Part shown: in pieces, positions 60,301-64,000 of the stretch
How the letters are laid out: each line of letters starts with the position of its first letter
Position numbering within the stretch: the first letter of the stretch is position 1
NCBI GenBank assembly: GCA_030549775.1
Contig: CM060174.1
Location: 53,818,707 to 53,882,706, forward strand
Origin: Tamarix chinensis
Taxonomy: Eukaryota; Streptophyta; Magnoliopsida; Caryophyllales; Tamaricaceae
Reading direction: 5' to 3'
Length of the DNA stretch: 64,000 nucleotides
Made by a program: the position numbers and the translations under genes
The notes under the pieces: generated by a model
Told to the model about the DNA's origin: nothing
The model's database searches: none
The model's input: the letters and a program-made list of their open reading frames with translations, nothing else

Positions 60301-62990
60301 GTGATAATATAGAAACATTTGATTATTTTATGTGTGAGCTTAATCGAGAGTAGTTTCCAAGTGTTCATCATTCATATCCATATCCACTGACCATAAAATC
60401 GCTCATTCACCAAACCTATTCTTCCTCCACGCAACATGTTAGACCCTATTTTTGCAATTTAATTATACCAACTCTTACCAACAAAATCTTCAAATCCATT
60501 TCCTTTTCCGTTAGCACTACGAGGAGATGAAAAGTGAATTGATGCCTAAGTTTTTATATCCTTAAAGAGGAATTTGAGAGATAATGATCCAAAATATCAT
60601 TTTCAGTACCTTCAAATCAATTCGATGGCGTACTTCTCGACCAGGATAGATGCATAGTCCAAAATAAGTGCCTACCCCAAAATGAGTACCCTAGGTCCAA
60701 CCAAAAAAAATAAAAAGGAACGTGTCAGTAATGGGAGCAAAAAAAAAAAAGCTTTATCAATACCCTAGGATGGAAAATTGAAAGTAATCAAAACACAAAT
60801 GAAACTCTGTCACATCATATGTGATTATGTGCTGGTTTTGCACCACATTATCTATATTATTGTGTCAAACGAATTTCACACCATTTATTTTACATATTAT
60901 TTTAAGAACCGCATTATCTATATTATATACAATATTATTACTTTATGAATAGGTCCCATTACTTTTTATTAAATATTTAAACTATCCTATACTATTATCC
61001 TTATACCTGTATTAATTATACTCATCCACCACCATTATTATTATCATCAATATAATTTAATTTTATTAATTATTAAAATTAATTATTATCATTATTATTA
61101 ATTAGTAATAATAACGTCATTAATCAATATCAATATTAATTATTATTATTAAATATTAATATCAATTATTATTATTATTAATTATTAGTATTGGTTATAT
61201 TAATTATTATTAATAATAATTATATAATATCATGAAAAATATTAATAATTATTAGTTACTAATATTAATTATTATTCTTATTATTTTTATTAATATTCTT
61301 ATTTCCTAATATTAATTATAATTATGACTAATTATCAATATCAATTGTTATAAATAATTGTTAATATGAATAATTATTATTATTAATATTCATTGTTAAT
61401 CATATAAATATTATTATTAATTATTGACAATTATTATTGATATTATTTATTAATAATCATCTCAATTTCATTTTTATATACTAATATTAATTAATTATTA
61501 TTAATAAGATTAATTATTATATGGTACTATGAATTACATATTAAAATTAATTATATTAATATTAACTATTAATATCAATTTATAATAATAATAATAACTA
61601 TTATTATTATTATCAATTATTATTTATTTATATGTCATTTCTAACAATATTGATAAAATTTATATTAATATGAATTATATCGTTAATATTAATTATTAAT
61701 ATTATTACTATTAATTATAATGATTAATTATTAATATAAATACTAATATGAATTATAATCAATTATTATTATCATTTATTGTTGATAATTATATTAATTC
61801 TTAAGAATATATTATATTATGAACAATAATAATAGTTAATATTAATAATATGAATTATGAATTATTATTATTATTTCTTAACATTAATTATTATTATTAT
61901 TATTATTAATTAATATATATTTTAAAATTAAATAAAAAAACTAAGAAAATATTATAAGAATATATTTTATTAAAATAAAAAATGTCCAAAATTAGCAATA
62001 TACATCAAACACCATAATTACTTCAAATATAAATAAAATACGTTACCAAATATCATTATTCCTTCAGATCAAATCTGATGAGAAAGCAAACAGACACGTC
62101 ACCTACTCCTTTTGTAACTACTTCCTGAAACTACATGTTCCATAACACTTACACTTGAAACAAACAACAAAAACTGATCAACTATATATGATCGAACTTA
62201 TCCAAAAATATTAACAATATATGATCCAAACCCCTCCCACTCATTTCTTTGTTTGGACAAGTAATTCCCAGTTTAGTAAGGATACACAATCATTTTTCCT
62301 ACAATAGGGTGCACTAGCAACATATTTCACTTTTTCATTGTATGTTCAGGAAATTAGAAGAGAAAAGGAATGCCCCACTTCTAGACTTTGCAGTACTTTT
62401 GCAGTCACTGCAATGCTATTGATCCCCCCCCCTTCCCACTGATCAAGAGGAGCCTTCATTCTGGTTCTCATTTTTATCTTTCCACGATAAAGAAGCAGAA
62501 GTATTCATCGACTCAGATGCAAGGAATAGCTAGAATCAGAAGCAGGCATAGATATGATTATAGCAAAGGCGGCATGGTACACAAGAGCAACAAAACAACG
62601 CATAAGTTAGATCTATCATTATTCTTAGACATGTGCAAATCCAACTTTCATAGCCAAATATCAAAGGTCAGGCCCAGAAACGGATATGCTACGTTGATTA
62701 AAATAAATATATAAAAAGTACGCACTCTTAAGTTTTTCTTCTAAACATTTCACCATAAAATGAAGTGCATTTTAAGAGAATCAGAAGCAGCAAAAAGCAG
62801 AGAAGATTAACACAGCATAAACACAAAATGTGATTACTAACAGCACAAGCATGGAAATAGAGAAAATGAGAAACGGGGACCAGAAAAGATAGCCCTTACC
62901 TCTTCACTATGCGTACTGAATATTAAATCTTCCTTTAGGAAGTTCAACTCCTTTAAATACTTGACATATATTGATAGAAAACCCTTGTGG
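41588..62990 (-). CDS. POLL: DNA polymerase lambda, C-terminal part (5 exons; N-terminal exons beyond the window)
   Basis: Family X repair polymerase used in base excision repair and end joining in the nucleus. Minus-strand exons are 62900-62990, 60610-60690, 56207-56274, 41788-41872 and 41588-41686. All have GT/AG borders and matching phases, giving the last 140 residues. In order these show the palm segment [20 protein letters not shown], then [15 protein letters not shown] with the third catalytic Asp, [17 protein letters not shown], the thumb [20 protein letters not shown], and the family C-terminus [14 protein letters not shown]. No stop or shift was found in any exon. The segment usually read GTDSGVDTYFGL in plant homologues (from memory) is [12 protein letters not shown] here. 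The introns between these exons are 1.9, 2.2, 4.3, 14.3 and 0.1 kb once the window-edge side is ignored for the first; the middle ones hold transposons. The pol-beta 8 kDa domain, BRCT domain and the first two catalytic Asp residues are not in the window. Confidence 0.88.
41788..41872 (-). CDS. POLL: Polymerase lambda exon (thumb)
   Basis: Acceptor TTTCGTGTAG, donor GTAAGC. Reads [18 protein letters not shown] then [10 protein letters not shown], ending on a codon boundary. Confidence 0.88.
42018..42640 (+). mobile_element. Gypsy-like LTR end plus leader, copy 1
   Basis: Matches 43136-43735 from ATAATATGGT(C/T)TATTGT through TTTTACAGAT, ACCCC(A/G)ACCCCTT, GAGAATCCTCCA, ATATAATACA and TAACTTTACATAGCAA, then GGCACCATCTGTGAAAAC and beyond. 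The GGCACCATCTGTG word recalls the GGCGCCGTCTGTGG leader found just after the LTR in plant Tat/Athila-type gypsy elements. Sequence after about 42260 would then be leader or gag remnant. A frame at 42545-42904 is Lys/Asn-rich and might be gag debris. Confidence 0.5.
42641..43135 (+). other. Internal remnant between the two gypsy-like copies
   Basis: Lys-rich plus-strand frame up to 42904, then AT-rich sequence. No conserved gag, protease or RT motif was seen. Confidence 0.35.
43136..43735 (+). mobile_element. Gypsy-like LTR end plus leader, copy 2
   Basis: Second copy of the unit at 42018-42640, moderately diverged, with GGCATCATTTGCAAAAAC in place of the leader word. Its homology to copy 1 runs past the presumed LTR end, so the pair is a tandem LTR-leader duplication, not a normal LTR pair. 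It is interrupted by the insertion at 43745. Confidence 0.5.
43745..44538 (-). mobile_element. B-type LTR fragment or derivative flanked by 9 bp direct repeats
   Basis: TAGGTCTTA occurs at 43736-43744 and 44539-44547. Between them the sequence resembles the left end of the inverted B-type LTR at 56548: CAAAACCTTTGAAAA-like start, ACCAGTCGATT/ACCAGTCAACTAG palindromes near 43843-43880, a TTATTTGGTAC block and a CT-rich block with TTTTCTCACCTAGTC. The rest of the LTR is missing. A 5 bp duplication GGTCT is contained in the 9-mer. Confidence 0.45.
44548..47343. other. Spacer with TTA block, nothing else recognised
   Basis: From about 44620 to 45000 the sequence is TTA/ATT-rich with an AGT run. 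The rest, to 47343, has mixed composition. A minus frame at 45149-45355 ([20 protein letters not shown]) might be retroelement debris, but no motif supports that. Confidence 0.4.
44812..44833 (+). repeat. AGT microsatellite
   Basis: Seven AGT/TAG units inside the TTA-rich block. Confidence 0.85.
47352..47653 (+). mobile_element. hAT-like MITE, copy 1 (302 bp)
   Basis: Starts CATACAATTGAATAT and ends TTTTATTGCTTG. The reverse complement of the end (CAAGCAATAAAAT) imperfectly matches the start, so it has short terminal inverted repeats. The flanking octamers are CCTACAAT (47344-47351) and CCTACACC (47654-47661), six of eight identical. The interior is rich in GATATT/AATATC words. See 52974 and 58684 for the other copies. 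Confidence 0.7.
47662..49904. other. Spacer in the polymerase lambda intron
   Basis: No frame or shared repeat recognised apart from a TA/GA microsatellite at 48299-48340. Confidence 0.4.
48299..48340 (+). repeat. TA/GA compound microsatellite
   Basis: TATATA run followed by GAGAGA and GGGAGAGGGAGAGG. Confidence 0.85.
49905..50080. mobile_element. Fold-back MITE candidate, about 170 bp
   Basis: The left arm GGTTGGAAAAGCTAAAAGTA then GCTTATAAG is mirrored on the right by CTATAAGCT, CTTTTAAGCTAGTTTTGCC and AAAC. The whole element can fold into an imperfect hairpin of AGCTTATAAGCT and AGCTTTTAGC units. Similar AGCTT-rich fold-backs related to hAT MITEs are common in plants. Exact ends and a target duplication were not fixed. 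Confidence 0.6.
50200..51060 (+). repeat. Dispersed repeat, copy 3
   Basis: Collinear with 35990-36995 and same strand. It ends about 20 bases before the copia 3' LTR. No coding capacity. Confidence 0.6.
51081..51368 (-). repeat. Copia 3' LTR, 288 bp
   Basis: Bounded by TG at 51081 and CA at 51368 on the plus strand. It contains GGTCAATAAAGGAATAAATT repeats and aligns base for base with 55886-56095. On the minus strand a polypurine tract, ACTTGAGGGGG, lies immediately upstream of it (51369 onward). Confidence 0.9.
51369..51382 (-). promoter_or_regulatory. Copia polypurine tract
   Basis: ACTTGAGGGGGT on the minus strand next to the 3' LTR; primes plus-strand DNA synthesis in LTR retroelements. 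Confidence 0.8.
51448..51963 (-). pseudogene. Copia RNase H domain
   Basis: Open minus frame with the family motifs [59 protein letters not shown] and [15 protein letters not shown]. The catalytic Asp, Glu and Asp positions appear present. It degrades RNA in RNA-DNA hybrids during replication of the element. A frame break separates it from RT. Confidence 0.88.
51964..52965 (-). pseudogene. Copia reverse transcriptase, broken
   Basis: The N-terminal part (52587-52965) reads [40 protein letters not shown] and [20 protein letters not shown]. The C-terminal part (51964-52473) reads [14 protein letters not shown] and [13 protein letters not shown], with the YVDD active site at 52318-52329, then [15 protein letters not shown]. 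Stops between 52473 and 52587 break the frame. The active site itself is intact. Confidence 0.9.
52974..53285 (+). mobile_element. hAT-like MITE, copy 2, perfect 8 bp target duplication
   Basis: 312 bp from CATACAATAAAATAT to TTTTGCTTG, flanked by GTATAAGG at 52966-52973 and 53286-53293. It lies inside the copia polyprotein between integrase and RT, so it inserted after the copia element. Confidence 0.85.
53294..53819 (-). pseudogene. Copia integrase-RT linker remnant
   Basis: Minus frame with [13 protein letters not shown] and [18 protein letters not shown], the conserved linker just before RT in copia elements, cut by the MITE. Toward 53819 the frame breaks repeatedly. Confidence 0.7.
53820..54454 (-). 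pseudogene. Copia integrase, broken
   Basis: Frame 53834-54322 reads [50 protein letters not shown] and [11 protein letters not shown]. The second Asp (SDNGTEY) and the Glu (QNGIAE) of the DDE triad are present; the usual ERKNRH is ECKNRH. The first catalytic Asp lies in the disrupted upstream part. Confidence 0.88.
54455..54704 (-). pseudogene. Copia GAG-pre-integrase remnant
   Basis: Minus frame with [20 protein letters not shown] and [23 protein letters not shown] is typical, while the Cys of the zinc motif is not clear. Confidence 0.75.
54705..55068 (-). pseudogene. Copia gag-protease connecting region
   Basis: Short, interrupted frame between gag and GAG-pre-integrase. A DSG protease motif and CCHC knuckle were not found, though this is their usual place. 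Confidence 0.5.
55069..55872 (-). pseudogene. Copia gag, broken
   Basis: The start codon at 55872-55870 overlaps the primer-binding site and gives [11 protein letters not shown]. Later come a [16 protein letters not shown] stretch, KEIWDSI and, at 55069-55350, [20 protein letters not shown] with [20 protein letters not shown]. This matches UBN2-type gag of plant copia elements. Stops interrupt it. Confidence 0.82.
55871..55885 (-). promoter_or_regulatory. Copia primer-binding site (initiator Met tRNA type)
   Basis: TGGTATCAGAGCCAT on the minus strand directly abuts the 5' LTR end at 55886. TGGTATCAGAGC is complementary to the 3' end of plant initiator tRNA-Met. Confidence 0.92.
55886..56095 (-). 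repeat. Copia 5' LTR, truncated to about 210 bp
   Basis: Aligns with 51081-51290 of the 288 bp 3' LTR. Similarity stops near 56095 and the remaining 75-80 bp are absent. The sequence beyond is unrelated and leads to the exon at 56207. Confidence 0.85.
56207..56274 (-). CDS. POLL: Polymerase lambda exon (WTGND motif)
   Basis: Acceptor CATTTTAG, donor GTATGG, 68 bases. Reads [18 protein letters not shown] then TLNR and two bases of Arg, completed by the first base of the exon ending at 41872. It lies 111 bases from the broken end of a copia LTR. Confidence 0.85.
56275..56547. other. Short intron spacer
   Basis: Contains repeated CCTACAAGAGG/CCTACATGAG-like words but no gene or element that I recognise. 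Confidence 0.4.
56548..59818 (-). mobile_element. Solo LTR, B-type inverted, 3.3 kb, perfect target duplication
   Basis: Begins TGTAATATCCC and ends GGGGGTGTTACA, flanked by TTAGG at 56543-56547 and 59819-59823. It is the inverted counterpart of 17469-20785 and 24573-28749, and collinear with 1828-4563. It contains a palindrome cluster at 57880-58075 and a later MITE insertion at 58684-59017. No internal retroelement region is present. It lies in an intron of the polymerase lambda gene. Confidence 0.85.
58684..59017 (+). mobile_element. hAT-like MITE, copy 3 (334 bp)
   Basis: Starts CATACAATTAAATAT and ends TTTCATTACTTG. The flanking octamers CCGTCGAT (58676-58683) and CCCTTGAT (59018-59025) match at six of eight. 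Comparison with the uninterrupted B-type LTR near 3660-3700 shows the pre-insertion site. Confidence 0.75.
59824..60609. other. Intron spacer, nothing recognised
   Basis: AT-rich sequence between the solo LTR and the RIDLK exon. Confidence 0.5.
60610..60690 (-). CDS. POLL: Polymerase lambda exon with catalytic RIDLK
   Basis: Acceptor GGACCTAG, donor GTACTG, 27 codons, phase 0 at both ends. Reads [17 protein letters not shown] then [10 protein letters not shown]. The Asp of RID corresponds to Asp256 of polymerase beta and Asp490 of human polymerase lambda. Confidence 0.85.
60985..61930. repeat. TTA/AAT-rich low-complexity block, about 0.95 kb
   Basis: Almost pure A/T with ATTAATTATTATTA patterns on both strands. 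It sits in the intron between the exons at 60610 and 62900 and is the largest such block in the window. Confidence 0.85.
61931..62899. other. Intron spacer, nothing recognised
   Basis: Unique-looking sequence. A 108-codon plus-strand frame at 62388-62714 is antisense to the gene and lacks any known motif. Confidence 0.4.
62900..62990 (-). CDS. POLL: Polymerase lambda exon (palm segment)
   Basis: Acceptor TTCTTTTAG, donor GTAAGG. Encodes [18 protein letters not shown] then [12 protein letters not shown], with the first base closing a codon from the upstream exon. Confidence 0.85.
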
Positions 62991-63377
62991 CTAAAAGAAA
63001 AGTTAATTCAGGATGTCGATATCAATCAGGAAATTAATGAAGAATTCAATGCCACATAACCTAAAAAACTGGAGCAATAATTATATAGATTTATGTTGAA
63101 ATATTACAACTTAGCTTTGAAAGAAAGCTAATAGGTCAAATTTCGTTAATAAACGAAGCTCAAGTGTTGGAAGATGAAGATTTCACCTAAAAAAAAAAGA
63201 GAAAAAGAAAACATGAATGATTACAATCAAAGAATAAAAAAGAAATATGGATATAAAAAAATAAGCGGACATTAGAACATCACAATGAGGAAGAAAAATG
63301 AAAAAATATATATAAAAAGTGAGTCACTATCCAGTAACTAGAATGGGATGAAGCTGGTGCAGGCAAAGCAGTATGAC
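62991..63377. other. Upstream intron of the polymerase lambda gene
   Basis: A-rich intron sequence. No further exon was found up to the window edge. Confidence 0.45.
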
Positions 63378-63657
63378 CTACAGCATGCTAGCCTTCAATG
63401 CAGCTTGAGTGCCACCCTAACGGGGCATATTCTAGTGGTAAATGATCAGTAAAATCCAGTGTTTCAATTCCATTTTTCACAAGGAATGGTCAAGATGCAC
63501 ACAATCTCAAATCTACAGCATGCAAGCCTTCAATGCAGCTTGAGTGCCACACTAACGGGTCATATTCTGATGGTAAATACTTAGTAGGTAACATCCAATA
63601 TTTCAATTCCATTTTTTACAAGGTCCGGAATGGTCAAGATGCACACAATCTCAAATC
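63378..63657 (+). repeat. Tandem duplication with tRNA-like SINE head motifs
   Basis: Two units start at 63378 and 63513 with CTACAGCATGC(T/A)AGCCTTC and end CACAATCTCAAAT. Each carries a box A-like TCTAGTGGTAAAT or TCTGATGGTAAAT and a box B-like GTTTCAATTCC or ATTTCAATTCC about 30 bases later, like a tRNA-Gly-type SINE head. The unit lengths are 135 and 145 bp. Confidence 0.65.
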
Positions 63658-63679
63658 TACCAGATTTTGAGCTAGTACC

Positions 63680-63790
63680 CACAGAGATTACAACATAAGC
63701 CATGTAGTCCAATTGGATTTGAACCTGGAATCATCAGGTATACAAAACCCTTAACCATTAGACTAAAACCTCATTTTTAGAGACTTGAGT
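63680..63790 (-). mobile_element. tRNA-derived SINE head
   Basis: On the minus strand box A reads TAGTCTAATGG (63765-63755) and box B reads GGTTCAAATCC (63725-63715), with tRNA-like spacing of 29 bases. No complete cloverleaf forms, so it is a SINE head or tRNA pseudogene. The A-tail and 3' end are not defined; the element may run on into the tandem unit to its left. Confidence 0.6.
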
Positions 63791-64000
63791 CATTGTTCTC
63801 AATACGACACATCATCTTAGTGAAGGCCAGTTGGCATGGCTCACTAAGGATCTGTTTCTCATGCCATAATGTTTTATCCTCGAAAACAAAAGTTGGTCCT
63901 CTTCAGACTATTGTGCATTTATGCAATGTTCAAAGTCCTATTGCCAGAAGAATGTTATTGCTATCAGATAATTTATCTAAATGCTGAGAATGTCATGACT
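63791..64000. other. Window edge, nothing recognised
   Basis: A short open plus frame at 63793-63987 has no known motif. The next polymerase lambda exon (with the GDMD-type motif) was not found here. Confidence 0.4.

Noticed and set aside
1..64000. CRISPR arrays, bacterial operons or rRNA genes
   Set aside because: No regularly spaced short identical repeats with unique spacers, and no rRNA-like sequence was seen; the tandem repeats have no spacers.

Overview
The window looks like a TE-rich, AT-rich stretch of a flowering-plant nuclear genome. Signs are intron-split genes of plant type, Ty1/copia, Ty3/gypsy-like and LINE elements, hAT-like MITEs, tRNA-headed SINE-like repeats and large TTA/AAT blocks. 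I cannot name the species. Most of the 64 kb is transposon debris; two host genes survive, both with very large, transposon-filled introns. They are convergent, with stop codons 1.6 kb apart.

Gene 1 (+ strand, 22292-39960) encodes a 418-residue protein with a probable organelle-type presequence, an acidic stretch, one RRM and a basic tail. It has five exons whose phases all agree. Intron 2 is about 16 kb and holds two complete solo LTRs, a dispersed repeat and AT-rich repeats. Gene 2 (- strand, entering from the right edge, stop at 41588) is the C-terminal part of DNA polymerase lambda. Five exons spread over 21 kb could be pieced together in frame, giving the last 140 residues, including the third catalytic Asp (RIDLK). 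Its introns hold a truncated copia element, a solo LTR, a tandem gypsy-like LTR/leader duplication, MITEs and TTA blocks. The earlier exons lie beyond the window.

Layout: 1-8206, three large LTRs or LTR parts (a truncated A-type, a truncated inverted B-type, a complete A-type). 8620-9560, remains of a FAR1/MULE-type transposase gene. 10877-15932, an essentially full-length but dead LINE on the minus strand with a perfect 17-bp target-site duplication. 15933-17468, AT-rich sequence. 17469-20785, a solo LTR. 22292-39960, the RRM gene, with solo LTRs at 24573-28749 and 31525-34918 in its intron. 41588-62990, the polymerase lambda gene, with a gypsy-like duplication (42018-43735), an LTR fragment (43745-44538), a copia element (51081-56095), a solo LTR (56548-59818) and three copies of a roughly 300-330 bp hAT-like MITE (47352, 52974, 58684). 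63378-63790, a cluster of tRNA-like SINE heads and a tandem duplication.

The LTR family is the dominant element. Four complete LTRs of 3.3-4.2 kb begin TGTAA and end in ACA or ATA; three have perfect and one near-perfect 5-bp target duplications, and none has an internal region beside it. A fifth, similar unit lacks a clear duplication. No new defence or metabolic system was found. The most interesting items are the TE-bloated but intact-looking exon chains, the hAT-like MITE family, and the palindrome-rich, tandem-repeat-rich LTR family.
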